DNA of 64,000 nucleotides from Streptomyces sp. Root1304 (GTDB lineage Bacteria; Actinomycetota; Actinomycetes; Streptomycetales; Streptomycetaceae): the NCBI RefSeq assembly GCF_001426405.1, contig NZ_LMEP01000026.1, forward strand, positions 327,727-391,726. Direction: 5' to 3'. Of this stretch, positions 8,355 to 18,200 are shown in pieces. The notes beneath the pieces were generated by a model that saw only the letters and a list, made by a program, of their open reading frames with translations, did no database searches and was not told where the DNA came from. A program made the translations under genes and the position numbers. How positions within the stretch are numbered: the first letter of the stretch is position 1; every line of letters begins with the position of its first letter.

Positions 8355-11300
8355 ATGCGCGACGGAACGGATGCCTGTGCGATGCTCGGCGCCGTGGAGA
8401 CCAGGTCAGTCAGCCCCGTCTTCGTCGGCCGCGCCGGCGAACTCACCGCCCTCACCGAGGCGCTCTCCCGCGCGACCGCGGGAGAGCCCCAGGCCCTGCT
8501 CATCGGCGGCGAGGCGGGGGTCGGCAAGACCCGGCTGATCGAGGAGTTCCTCGACACCGCCTGTGACCGGGGCGCCGTCATCGGCCTCGGCGGCTGCGTC
8601 GAACTCGGCGCCGACGGGCTGCCGTTCGCCCCGTTCTCCACCGCGCTGCGCTCACTGCACCGCAGGCTCCCCGGCGAACTCGTCGCCGCCGCCGACGGCC
8701 AGCAGGGCGAACTCGCCCGTCTGCTGCCCGAGCTGGGCGACCCCGGAAGTCACGAGACCTCCGACGAGGACTCCACCGCCCGGCTCTTCGAACTGACCGT
8801 ACGGCTCCTGGAGCGGCTCGCCGCCGACCGTACGGTCGTGCTCGTCCTGGAGGACCTGCACTGGGCCGACGCCTCCACCCGGCACCTCCTCACCTACCTC
8901 CTGCGCACCCTGCGCCGCGGCCGGATCGTGGTCGTCGCCAGCTACCGCGCCGACGACATCCACCGCCGCCACCCACTGCGCCCCCTCCTCGCCGAACTCG
9001 ACCGGCTCCGCACCATCCGCCGCATCGAACTCGCCCGCTTCACCCGCACCGAGGTGCACCGCCAGCTCACCGGCATCCTCGCCGCCGAACCCGACCCCGG
9101 ACTCGTCGAAGAGGTCTTCGAACGCTCCGACGGCAACGCCTTCTTCGTCGAGGAACTCGTCGTCTCCCACGAGGCCGGCTGCGCCCCCGGCCAGCTCAGC
9201 GACTCCCTGCGCGACCTCCTGCTCGTCCGGGTCGAGACGCTCCCCGAGGACGCCCAGCGGGTCGCCAGGATCGTCGCCGAGGGCGGCTCCACCGTCGAGT
9301 ACGGGCTGCTCGCCGCCGTCGCCCGGCTCGCCGAGGACGAACTCATCGAGGCGCTCCGGGCCGCCGTCGGCGCCAACCTCCTGCTCGCCGTCCCCGACGG
9401 CGACGGCTACCGCTTCCGTCACTCCCTGGTCCGCGAGGCCGTCAGCGACGACCTGCTGCCCGGCGAACGCTCCCGCCTCAACCGGCGCTACGCCGAAGCC
9501 CTGGAGGCCGACCCCACGCTGGTCCGCGCCGAGGAACGCGCCACTCGGCTGGCCACGTACTGGTACCACGCGCACGACTCCTCCAAGGCCCTCCCCGCCG
9601 TCCTCGGCGCCGCCGTCGCCACCCGCAAGCGCCACGCCTACGCCGAGCAGCTCCGGCTCCTCGAACGCGCCATGGAACTCTGGGACGAGGCCCCCGAGGA
9701 GATCCGCCGGGCGCTCCGGCCCATGGACTACGCCGAGGCCTACCCGCCCTGCGGCTGCGACCCCGAGACCACCCCGCTCAGCTACCTCGACCTGCTCGCC
9801 GAGGCCGCCGTCGCCGCCCGCCTCAGCGGCGACCGCGAACGCGCGCTGAAGATCGGCAGGACGGCCCTGCGCCTCCTGGAGGGCGCCGAGGAGAACGACC
9901 CCCTGCGCGCCGCCTGGTTCTGGACCGAGAAGGCCCGCCTCCAGTCCAACCTCGGCCGGGGCGACGGCTGGGAGGAGATCGCCCGCGCCCAGGAACTCGT
10001 CAAGGGCCTCCCGCCGTCCGCCGTCCACGCCGTCGTCCTCGTCGGCGCCGCCGGCTGGGGCATGCTCCGCAACCCCGGCCCCGAGGCCCTCACCGCCGCC
10101 GAACGCGCCGTCGAGTACGCCCGGCACGTCAAGGCCGAGTCCATCGAACTCAACGCCCGCCTCACCCTCGGCACCCTCATGGTCTCCGCGGGGGACGTCG
10201 AGGCCGGGCTCGCCGAGATGCACGCGGTACGGGAACGGACCACGGCCCTCGGCCAGTTCACCGAGACCGCCCGCGCCCACATCAACATCTCCTCCGCCCT
10301 GGAGTCCCTCGGCCGCTCCCAGGAGGCCGTCGAACTCGCCGACACCGGCATCCGCGTCGCCCGCTCCTACGGCCTCGTCGACAGCATCGGCTGGATCGAG
10401 GCCAACCGGGCCGAGTCCCTCTTCTCCCTCGGCCGCTGGGAGGAGACCGGGGAGGTCGCCGGCCGGGTGCTCCGCTCGGCGACCAGCACCAAGCCGCGCG
10501 GTTCGGCCTCCCTCCGGCTCGCCCAGCTCGCCGCAGCCCGGGGCGAACTCGACGCGGCCCGCGGCCATCTCGCCGAGGCCAGGGCCGTCTACGGCACCCG
10601 TGACCCCATCCCGCAGTACACCCTGCCCATGGCGCAGATCGAGGTGGCCGTCGCGGCCGCCGAGGGGCGCGTCACGGACGTCCGGGCCCTGCTCGCCGCC
10701 GCCGAACAGGCCGGCTTCCCGCCCGGCACCCACCGGTACGGCTGGCCGCTCGTCCTGTCCGCCGTCACCGCCGAGGCCGACAGCCGGGGGCTGCCCGCCG
10801 CCGACGAGGGCCGTACGGAGGCGCTCGACGCGATACGGCGCTGCGTCCGGGGCCTCGCCACCCCGGCGCCCGTCTGGGCCGCCCACGCCCGGCAGGTCTC
10901 CGAGGAGCTGGCCCGCGCCGAGGGCCGTGAGTCCGCCGCCCGCCGGGCCGAGACCGTCGCCGCCTACGAGCCCCTCGGCCGCCCCGCCGAGCTGGCCCGC
11001 GCCCGCCACCGCCTCGCCGACGCCCTGCTCGTCGAGGGCGGCCACCGCGAGGAGGCCGCCGCACTGCTCCGCGAGGCCCACACCGCCGCCTCCCGGCTCG
11101 GCGCCCGTCCGCTCCGCGAGGACGTGGAACTCCTCGCGGCCCGCGCCCGGCTCTCGCTCACCCCGGAGAAGCAGCCGGCCGCCACCGCCGCCCCCGGCGA
11201 GGACGGCTTCGGTCTGACCCCCCGCGAGCAGGGCGTCCTGCGCCTGGTCGCGGCCGGCCGCACCAACCGGCAGATCGCCGAGGAACTGTTCATCTCACCG

Positions 11301-11411
11301 AAGACGGCCAGCGTCCACGTCTCCAACATCCTCGCCAAACTGGGCGTGGCCGGCCGGGGCGAAGCAGCCGCCCTGGCCCACCGCCTCCACCTCCTGGACG
11401 CGACACTCTGA
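8355..11411 (+). CDS. Large ATP-binding LuxR-family (LAL-type) transcriptional regulator
   Basis: A 1018-residue regulator. An AAA/STAND-type ATPase lies at the N-terminus, with Walker A GGEAGVGKT at residues 51-59 and Walker B VLVLEDLHWAD at about 157-167. A long helical TPR-like region fills the middle. A LuxR helix-turn-helix occupies the last 65 residues (LTPREQGVLRLVAAGRTNRQ, then NILAKLGV). Such proteins sense a ligand through the ATPase/TPR part and activate nearby or metabolic genes. The start is uncertain: ATG 8355, ATG 8382 and GTG 8394 are all in frame and none has a good ribosome site. The third gives the start METRSVSPVFVGR seen in relatives. Confidence 0.92.
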   Translation: MRDGTDACAMLGAVETRSVSPVFVGRAGELTALTEALSRATAGEPQALLIGGEAGVGKTRLIEEFLDTACDRGAVIGLGGCVELGADGLPFAPFSTALRSLHRRLPGELVAAADGQQGELARLLPELGDPGSHETSDEDSTARLFELTVRLLERLAADRTVVLVLEDLHWADASTRHLLTYLLRTLRRGRIVVVASYRADDIHRRHPLRPLLAELDRLRTIRRIELARFTRTEVHRQLTGILAAEPDPGLVEEVFERSDGNAFFVEELVVSHEAGCAPGQLSDSLRDLLLVRVETLPEDAQRVARIVAEGGSTVEYGLLAAVARLAEDELIEALRAAVGANLLLAVPDGDGYRFRHSLVREAVSDDLLPGERSRLNRRYAEALEADPTLVRAEERATRLATYWYHAHDSSKALPAVLGAAVATRKRHAYAEQLRLLERAMELWDEAPEEIRRALRPMDYAEAYPPCGCDPETTPLSYLDLLAEAAVAARLSGDRERALKIGRTALRLLEGAEENDPLRAAWFWTEKARLQSNLGRGDGWEEIARAQELVKGLPPSAVHAVVLVGAAGWGMLRNPGPEALTAAERAVEYARHVKAESIELNARLTLGTLMVSAGDVEAGLAEMHAVRERTTALGQFTETARAHINISSALESLGRSQEAVELADTGIRVARSYGLVDSIGWIEANRAESLFSLGRWEETGEVAGRVLRSATSTKPRGSASLRLAQLAAARGELDAARGHLAEARAVYGTRDPIPQYTLPMAQIEVAVAAAEGRVTDVRALLAAAEQAGFPPGTHRYGWPLVLSAVTAEADSRGLPAADEGRTEALDAIRRCVRGLATPAPVWAAHARQVSEELARAEGRESAARRAETVAAYEPLGRPAELARARHRLADALLVEGGHREEAAALLREAHTAASRLGARPLREDVELLAARARLSLTPEKQPAATAAPGEDGFGLTPREQGVLRLVAAGRTNRQIAEELFISPKTASVHVSNILAKLGVAGRGEAAALAHRLHLLDATL

Positions 11412-11419
11412 CGGGCGGG

Positions 11420-11433
11420 CGGCGGGCCCGCCG
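11420..11433. terminator. Possible bidirectional terminator between convergent genes
   Basis: A perfect 14-bp palindrome, CGGCGGGCCCGCCG, fills the 25-bp gap between the converging LuxR gene and the DUF6191 gene. There is no T-run. Confidence 0.3.
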
Positions 11434-11436
11434 GAC

Positions 11437-11745
11437 TCAGCGCCCGCCGTCCTCCGCCGGTGCGGAGGGCGACCCGTCCCCGGGCTCCTCGACGGGTCCG
11501 TCCGCCGCGGCCTCGTCGTCGGGTCCGTCCGCCGCGGCCTCCTCCGCCGTCGTCCCGTCCGCCGTCGTCCCGTCCGCCGGGACCGGGCGGGCGGTCCGTA
11601 TCGTCACCCGGCCCGAGCGCAGGTCTATCGGCCCGCGGGACGGGTCGGCGTCCCCCGGGTCCTCCCTGGTCAGGGCCTGCCTGCGCAGTTCCTCCTCGGT
11701 GTGCCTGCGTCCCGGCGCGAAGAACTCGTCCAGTCCACCGAACAC
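11437..11745 (-). CDS. DUF6191-like small protein
   Basis: A 102-residue protein. The GTG at 11745 is chosen because AGGAGG (11759-11754) is 8 nt away; the GTG at 11751 would be only 2 nt away. The N-terminal half, MFGGLDEFFAPGRRH then EEELRRQALTREDPG, followed by RGPIDLRSGRVTIR, matches my memory of the DUF6191 family. The C-terminal third is a low-complexity tail of repeated ADGTTADG / EEAAADGP units. Its ribosome site directly follows the stop of the upstream sugar dehydrogenase gene, so the two are translationally coupled. The function is unknown. Confidence 0.75.
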   Translation of the reverse strand: MFGGLDEFFAPGRRHTEEELRRQALTREDPGDADPSRGPIDLRSGRVTIRTARPVPADGTTADGTTAEEAAADGPDDEAAADGPVEEPGDGSPSAPAEDGGR

Positions 11746-11759
11746 GGTCACCGCCTCCT

Positions 11760-12899
11760 TCAGCTCACCTCCAGCTTCAGGATCCGGTCGTCGGCCGGCC
11801 CCGGGGTCCCCCGGGTGTCGGTCTCGCTCGTCACCAGCCGGAGTTGCCCGCCGTCCCCCGCGAGGACCGTGCGCAGGCGCCCGTACTCCTGGGTGAGGAA
11901 CGCTTCGGGGGGCCCCGAGCGTTCCGCGCCGGAGAGCGGGACCCGCCACAGCCGCTCGCCCCTGAGCGCGGCCAGCCAGATCGCACCCCGCGCGTACGCG
12001 ATGCCGCTGGGCGAGGCCTCCGAGGTCGGCCACTCGGCCACCGGGTCCACGAACCCCGCGCGCCCGGCCCGTCCCTCGACCTCGGGCCAGCCGTAGTTCC
12101 TCCCGGGCAGCACCAGATTCAGCTCGTCCCAGGTGTTCTGGCCGAACTCGGACGCCCAGAGCCGCCCGTCCGGGTCCCAGGCGAGCCCCTGCACGTTCCG
12201 ATGGCCGTACGAGTAGACCGTCGACCCGGGGAAGGGATTGCCCGGCGCCGGCCGGCCCTCGGGCGTCATCCGAAGGATCTTCCCGCCGAGCGAGCCGCGG
12301 TCCTGGGCCAGACCGGTCCGGCCGGTCTCGCCGGTCCCCGCGTACAGCATGCCGTCGGGCCCGAAGGCGATCCGCCCGCCGTTGTGGACGGTCCCCTTGG
12401 GGATGCCGGTCAGCACCGGCTCGGGAGCCCCGAGACGGTCCCCCTCCCCGCCCCCGTACCGCATGCGGACGATGCGGTTGTCGGACTCGGCCGTGAGGTA
12501 CGCGTACACCCGACCGTCCCGTACGGCGATCCCGAGCAGTCCGCCCTCACCGCCCGGTACGACCCCGGGCACCTCGCCGAGCGAGGTCTTCGCCCCGGTC
12601 CGCCCGTCGACCCGGGTGATCGTCCGCTCGTCCCGCGAGGACACCAGCAGATCGCCGTCCGGGAGCTCCGCGAGCCCCCAGGGCGACTTCAGGCCCTCGG
12701 TGAGGGTCCCCGTCACCGTCACCCGGGCGCCCGGGGCCGCGGAGCCGCCGGACGGGGGAGCGGAGGTCCGCGCGGACGCCGGGGCCGACGACGGCGGAGC
12801 CGTACCGGACCGGTCCCCGGTGTCCCCGGAGGAGCAGCCCGCGACCAGCACGAGCACGGCGGCGCCCCAGAGGGCCTTCACCACAGCAGGACGGCCCAT
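11760..12899 (-). CDS. PQQ-dependent sugar (glucose/sorbosone) dehydrogenase-like lipoprotein
   Basis: A 379-residue extracellular lipoprotein starting at ATG 12899 behind AAGGGGA. The signal ends in a lipobox LVAGC, with the lipidated cysteine at residue 22. A Ser/Pro/Ala linker follows, then a six-bladed propeller of the GSDH family (PF07995 type). Visible motifs include LKSPWGLAELPDGDLLVSSR, GGEGGLLGIAV, VHNGGRIAFGPDGMLY, YSYGHRNVQGLAWD and GRNYGWPEVEG. The family oxidises aldose sugars with PQQ, but many actinobacterial members have no proven substrate. It is coupled to the DUF6191 gene downstream. Confidence 0.9.
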   Translation of the reverse strand: MGRPAVVKALWGAAVLVLVAGCSSGDTGDRSGTAPPSSAPASARTSAPPSGGSAAPGARVTVTGTLTEGLKSPWGLAELPDGDLLVSSRDERTITRVDGRTGAKTSLGEVPGVVPGGEGGLLGIAVRDGRVYAYLTAESDNRIVRMRYGGGEGDRLGAPEPVLTGIPKGTVHNGGRIAFGPDGMLYAGTGETGRTGLAQDRGSLGGKILRMTPEGRPAPGNPFPGSTVYSYGHRNVQGLAWDPDGRLWASEFGQNTWDELNLVLPGRNYGWPEVEGRAGRAGFVDPVAEWPTSEASPSGIAYARGAIWLAALRGERLWRVPLSGAERSGPPEAFLTQEYGRLRTVLAGDGGQLRLVTSETDTRGTPGPADDRILKLEVS

Positions 12900-13000
12900 G
12901 GCACGGTCCCCTTCGACGAGTCGAGCGGTATCCCTTCCCTCCTGAATACACCGCCCGTGCCGATCGGGTTCCCGTCCGTGCGCGAACCGGGCGAAGCCCG

Positions 13001-14023
13001 TCAGTCCCAGGACCCCCGGGGCCCCGGAAGCGCCGCGATCTCCGTCAGGTCCTCCGGGGTCAGCCGGAGCTCCGCGGCCCCGGCGTTCTCCACCGCCCAG
13101 CGCTCCCGCTTCGCCCCCGGCACCGGGACCACGTGGCGGCCCCGGGCCAGTACCCACGCGAGGGCCACCTGGGCCGGGGTGACCCGGTCGCCGTGGCGGG
13201 CGGCCACCCGGCGCAGGCCCGCCACGAGCGGCTGGTTCGCCGCCATCATCTCGGCGGTGAACCGGGGGTGCCTGGCCCGCGGATCGTCCGGTTCGAAGCC
13301 GCCGCCCGGCGTCAGCGTCCCGGTGAGGAAACCGTTCCCCAGGGGCATCGCGGCCAGGAAGCCCACACCGCGCGCCACGCACCAGGGCAGCAACCGCACC
13401 AGCGCCTCCTGCGACCACACCGAAAGCTCCGCCTCCACCGCCGCGACGGGGAAGACCTGCTGGATCCGCTCCAGTTGGCGGATCGTTCCCTCGTACCCGT
13501 CACGGCTGACGCCCGTGGCGCCCCGGCGGGCCGATCGGGTGCCGACGGCGCACAGCCCGAGCGCCCGCACCTTGCCCGCCGAGACCAGGTCGGCCATCGC
13601 GCCCCAGGTCTCCTCGACCGGCACCTCGGGGTCGGCGCGGTGCAGCTGGTAGAGGTCGATCACATCGGTCTGGAGCCGGCGGAGGGAGGCGTCACAGGCC
13701 CGACGCACGTACCCCGGCCTGCCGGTGGCGACCACGTGCCGCCGCTCGCCACCGTCGCCGACGAGCAGTCCGCCCTTCGTCGAGACGAAGGCCTCCGCCC
13801 GCCGCTCCTTCAACACCCGCCCCACCAACAGCTCGTTGGTGAACGGTCCGTACATGTCGGCGGTGTCGAGCAGGCTCACCCCGGCGTCGAGCGCCGCGTG
13901 CACGGTCCGCAGCGAGCGGTCCCCCCGCTGTTCCGAACGGCTGTACGCCCAACTCATCGGCATGCACCCCAGGCCGATCGCACCCACGTCGAGCGCCGTC
14001 GCCCCGATAGTCCTGCGCTCCAC
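13001..14023 (-). CDS. Aldo/keto reductase
   Basis: A 340-residue NADPH-dependent oxidoreductase. The start GTG 14023 has a GGGAGGGG site 9 nt upstream. The catalytic tetrad of the superfamily is present: Asp53 and Tyr58 in LLDTADMYGP, Lys83 in VSTKGG, and His127 in DLYQLHRAD. It belongs to the AKR11/YghZ-like group that reduces small aldehydes and ketones. It is divergent from the dehydrogenase gene at 14099, sharing a 75-bp promoter region, so the two may be co-regulated. Confidence 0.93.
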   Translation of the reverse strand: MERRTIGATALDVGAIGLGCMPMSWAYSRSEQRGDRSLRTVHAALDAGVSLLDTADMYGPFTNELLVGRVLKERRAEAFVSTKGGLLVGDGGERRHVVATGRPGYVRRACDASLRRLQTDVIDLYQLHRADPEVPVEETWGAMADLVSAGKVRALGLCAVGTRSARRGATGVSRDGYEGTIRQLERIQQVFPVAAVEAELSVWSQEALVRLLPWCVARGVGFLAAMPLGNGFLTGTLTPGGGFEPDDPRARHPRFTAEMMAANQPLVAGLRRVAARHGDRVTPAQVALAWVLARGRHVVPVPGAKRERWAVENAGAAELRLTPEDLTEIAALPGPRGSWD

Positions 14024-14085
14024 CTGCCGGTACCCCTCCCTGTGCCGTCCCCCAAAGTAACCAATGGCGGCCGGGATTCTTCGCA

Positions 14086-14091
14086 TAGCCT
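14086..14091 (+). promoter_or_regulatory. -10 box for a leaderless transcript
   Basis: TAGCCT lies 7 nt upstream of ATG 14099 and no ribosome site is present. Confidence 0.45.
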
Positions 14092-14098
14092 CCCGGTC

Positions 14099-15064
14099 AT
14101 GAGATTCGAAGACACGACCGCTGACGTGTGGCTTCCGATTCCGGCGGCGGAGATCGAGGGACTTCCCGACCCGGGGGAGTCGGGCCTGAACTACCGCTTC
14201 TGGGACGGCGGGCCGGAGTTCCCGGCCGATCCGGCGCGCTGCGCCTTCTATGTCGTCCCGTACATGAAGGGCTCCGAGATCGCCGTCCGGCCGCTGGCCG
14301 CGATGACCTCCGTCCGGGCCGTGCAGACCCTTTCCGCCGGCATCGACCACGTCACCCCCGGCATCCCCGCGCTGCCGCCGGGCGTCGCCCTCTGCAACGC
14401 CAAGGGCGTCCACGAGGCCAGCACCGCCGAACTCACCCTCGCGCTGATCCTGGCCTCGCTGCGCGGCATCCCCGGCTTCGTCCGCGGCCAGGACGCCGAG
14501 GAGTGGCGGGCCGGCTTCTACCCGGCCCTCGCCGACAAGTCGGTCCTGATCGTCGGGTACGGATCGATCGGCGCCGCCATCGAGGACCGGCTCGCACCCT
14601 TCGAGTGCGCGCGGGTGGCGCGCGTCGCACGCTCCGCGCGCACCACAGCGCGCGGCCCGGTCCACCCCCTGGGTGAACTGCCCGCGCTGCTCCCCGAGGC
14701 GGACGTGGTCGTCCTCTCCACCCCGCTCACGCCCTCGACCAGGCATCTCGTCGATGCCGGCTTCCTGGCGCGGATGAAGGACGGCGCGCTCCTCGTGAAC
14801 GTCGCCCGGGGCCCGGTCGTGGACACCGCCGCGCTGCTCAAGGAGGTGGAGAGCGGCCGGATCACGGCGGCCCTCGATGTCACCGACCCGGAACCGCTGC
14901 CGTCCGGGCACCCGTTGTGGCACGCTCCGGGTGTCCTGATCAGTCCCCATGTGGGAGGTTCCACCTCGGCCTTCATGCCGAGGGCGAAGCGGCTGATCGC
15001 GGGACAGCTGCGGCGGTTCGCGGCGGGCGAGGACCTGGCCAACGTCCTCCTCACCACCGGCTGA
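14099..15064 (+). CDS. D-isomer-specific 2-hydroxyacid dehydrogenase
   Basis: A 321-residue NAD(P)-linked dehydrogenase. The Rossmann motif VLIVGYGSIGAAI lies at about residues 149-161. The catalytic arginine is in LLVNVARGPVVD and the histidine in SPHVGGST near the end; the glutamate is in the DPEPLP segment. The family interconverts 2-hydroxy and 2-keto acids; glyoxylate/hydroxypyruvate reductase-like activity is plausible but not provable here. The start is ATG 14099, apparently leaderless. A C-terminal ACT domain is absent, unlike SerA further along. Confidence 0.92.
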   Translation: MRFEDTTADVWLPIPAAEIEGLPDPGESGLNYRFWDGGPEFPADPARCAFYVVPYMKGSEIAVRPLAAMTSVRAVQTLSAGIDHVTPGIPALPPGVALCNAKGVHEASTAELTLALILASLRGIPGFVRGQDAEEWRAGFYPALADKSVLIVGYGSIGAAIEDRLAPFECARVARVARSARTTARGPVHPLGELPALLPEADVVVLSTPLTPSTRHLVDAGFLARMKDGALLVNVARGPVVDTAALLKEVESGRITAALDVTDPEPLPSGHPLWHAPGVLISPHVGGSTSAFMPRAKRLIAGQLRRFAAGEDLANVLLTTG

Positions 15065-15276
15065 ACCGCGCCCGCCGACGGGAGCGGGGCGGCCGGGGGT
15101 GCGGCCCCGGCCCGGCCGCGCGGGGCCGGTCGGGTGGTTCGCGCCCCCGACACGCGCCGCGTACGAGCTCCTGACCGTCACGGAGAGTACTGCGACCCTG
15201 TCCCTGAGTGACGGTCCTGGTGTATCGTCCCGGAGCGGGGGACTGCGTCGAGTACGGGCTGACGCTGGGGAGCGAA

Positions 15277-18200
15277 GTGACGGGTCATCAGATTCCGAGG
15301 GGGGCGACAGGTGAAGCACGGCCGGAGGACCGACGATCCGACGCGGCGACGCCGCCGTCGGCGAGCCTTCCGCGCGTCACCGAAGCCCTCTCACGGTCCG
15401 TGCCGGACCAGGCCGCGCCCCACCGCGCGCCCCGCACCGCCGGGCCACCGGCCACCACGACCGGCGGCGCGCCACCGCGCACCGGGCCCGGCACGGGCGA
15501 CGGAGGCCGCGGCGCCGAACCGCCCGGCCGTCCCGACGGCACCGCGCCGCCCGTCCGGCACCCCGCCGCATCCCACCGCGCCTGCGAGGCGTGCGGGCCC
15601 GCCGCTCCGGGGACGGAGGTCCCGGCCGTACGGAACCTCGCAGGCCCCGACGGCTGCGACGGCCCCCACGACTGCGACGGCCACGCCCCCGGGAGCCCCG
15701 GCGAGCCCCCGGCGCGCCCGCACGACCGGGCCGGGTGCGGCGGTGCGACACCGGAGGAACCGGTGAGCGCCCCCGGGGCGGTCCTCACGCGTCCCTCCCT
15801 CGGCACCGGCGGGGGCGCGACGGGGGGCGGCACCGGCCACCCGGACCCCGGGGGTCCCGGCCTCGGCGGAGCCCTCGCCCAGATCGTCCTGGGACTGATC
15901 TGCGCCGGCTACACCACGGGGGCCTCGCTCGGCTGGGGCTCACCGGAACTCGCCCTGGTCATGGGTGATTTCGGGCTCAGCGCCGCCGCGCTCACCGCCG
16001 CGGTCTCCTGCTTCCTCTACGCCCGGGCCCACCGCGGCAGCGACCGCCCGGCCTGGCTGCTCTTCGCCTTCTCCTCGTTCATGGCCGCCGCGGGCAACGG
16101 CGTCTGGGGCTGGTACGAGGTCGTGCTGCGCACGGAGGTGCCGGACTCCTCCGTCGCCGACCTCTTCTTCTTACTCTTCGCCCCGCCCGCCATCGTCGGC
16201 CTGCTCGTCCTGGCCAAGAAGCCCGTCACCCGGGCCGGCTGGGTCTGCCTGGCGCTCGACGCCTGGCTCATCGGCGGCTCGCTCCTGACGATCTCCTGGA
16301 GCCTGGCGCTCGCCCGCACGGCCCGCTTCGAGAACGAACCGGTCGCGCAGGCCGCGCTGTCACTCGCCTACCCGCTGCTCGACATCGTCCTCGTGAGCAT
16401 GGTGCTCGTCCTGCACTTCCGGCGCTCGCAGGTGAACCGCTCGGCGACGAACACCGCCATCGCCGCACTCGCCCTGACCGTCCTGTGCGACGCCCTGTTC
16501 ACCTCGCCGCTGCTCCGCGAGCACTACGCCTCCGGCCAGCTGCTCGACGCCGGCTGGTTCGCGGGCTCCCTGCTGCTCGCGTACGCGCCCTGGGGCGTAC
16601 GGCGACTCCCGGACACCGCGCACACCGCGCGCGGGCCCTGGCTGCACAGCCGCCCGGTCGCCGGTTCGCTCGCCGCCCTCACCCCGTACCTCGCCGCCGC
16701 CGTCTGCACCCTCGGCATCCTCTACAACGTGGTCGAGGGCCGCAGGGTCGACCGCTTCGTCGTCCTCACCGGCTGCACCGTCGCCCTCGCCCTCGTCGTA
16801 CGGCAGGGCATCATGCTCCTCGACAACATCGCCCTCACCCACGAACTGGCCCAGAAGGAGAACCACTTCAGGTCGCTCGTGCAGGGCTCCAGCGACGTCA
16901 TCATGATCGCCGCGCCCACCGGGATACTCCGCTACGTCAGCCCGGCCGCCGCCGGTGTGTACGGGCGCGAGGCCGACGAGCTGATCGGCTCCGAGCTGGC
17001 CTCGCTCATCCACCCCGAGGACCTCGGCGCCGTCGTCCACGAGGTGCGCCGCTTCCTGGCCGTCTCGCCCGCCGCGGAGCCCACCACCCGCATCGAGTGC
17101 CGCTTCCGCTCGGGCCGCGGGGACTGGCTCAACGTCGAGTCCACGGTCAACCGGCACCAGGGCGGCCTGATCTTCAACAGCCGGGACGTCACCGAACGCG
17201 TCCGGCTCCAGGCCCAGTTGCAGCACAACGCCGAGCACGACCCGCTCACCGACCTGCCCAACCGCGCCCTGTTCACCCGGCGGGTCCGGCAGGCGCTCGG
17301 CGGCCGCCGGGCCTCCGACCAGGGCACCGCCGTGCTCTTCATCGACCTCGACGGCTTCAAGGGCGTCAACGACCGTCTCGGCCACCAGGCGGGCGACGAC
17401 CTGCTCGTCCAGGCCGCCCGCCGCCTCCACGACTCCGTGCGCGCCGGGGACACCGCCGCGCGGCTCGGCGGCGACGAGTTCGCCGCTCTCATCCTCGGCG
17501 ACGGCGGCCGCGAGCGGGCCGCCCGCGAGAGCCAGGTCCAGGAGATCGCCGACCGGCTCCGGCTCACGCTCTCCCGGCCCTACCGCGTCGACGGCGGCAC
17601 CGAGGTGCGGGTCGCCGCCTCCATCGGCGTCGCCTTCGCCGAGCCCGGCATGGAGGCCGGCGACCTCCTGCGCAACGCCGACCTCGCCATGTACCGGGCC
17701 AAGGCCGCGGGCAAGGACCGCGTCGAGCTCTACGCGCCCCAGATGCAGGCCGAGGTCGTCCGCCGGACGGAACTGGCCGCCCGGCTGCGCACCGCGCTCC
17801 ACGACGGCGAGTTCGCCCTGCTCCACCAGCCCGTCGTCGACCTCACCACCGGCCGGATCTCCGCCGTCAGCGCCCAGGCGCGCTGGCGCTCCACCCAGGG
17901 CATCCTCTTCACCCCCGCCGAGTTCCTCCGGGTCACCGACGACGGCGAGCGCACCGCCGAGCTCGGGCGCTGGCTCCTCGAAGAGGCCGTGGAGCAGGCC
18001 GCCGAGCGGGCGGGGATCGGCCACCGGGCGCCCGTGTGCATCCGGCTCTCGGCCCGGCGGCTCCTGGACCGCTCGCTGCCGCTCGGCTCGGTCGAGTCCC
18101 TGCTCACCCGGCACGGGCTGCCGTCCGGCTCGCTGATCGTCGAGCTGGCCGACAACGACCCCCGGATCTCCCTGGACGACCTGGAACAGCGGCTGGTGGC

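Noticed and set aside
15311..15766. 151-codon Arg/Pro-rich frame with a good ribosome site, ending on the GTG at 15763
   Set aside because: Third-position G/C bias favours the frame continuous with the GGDEF protein, and the composition is that of an out-of-frame translation. Kept only as a note on start ambiguity.
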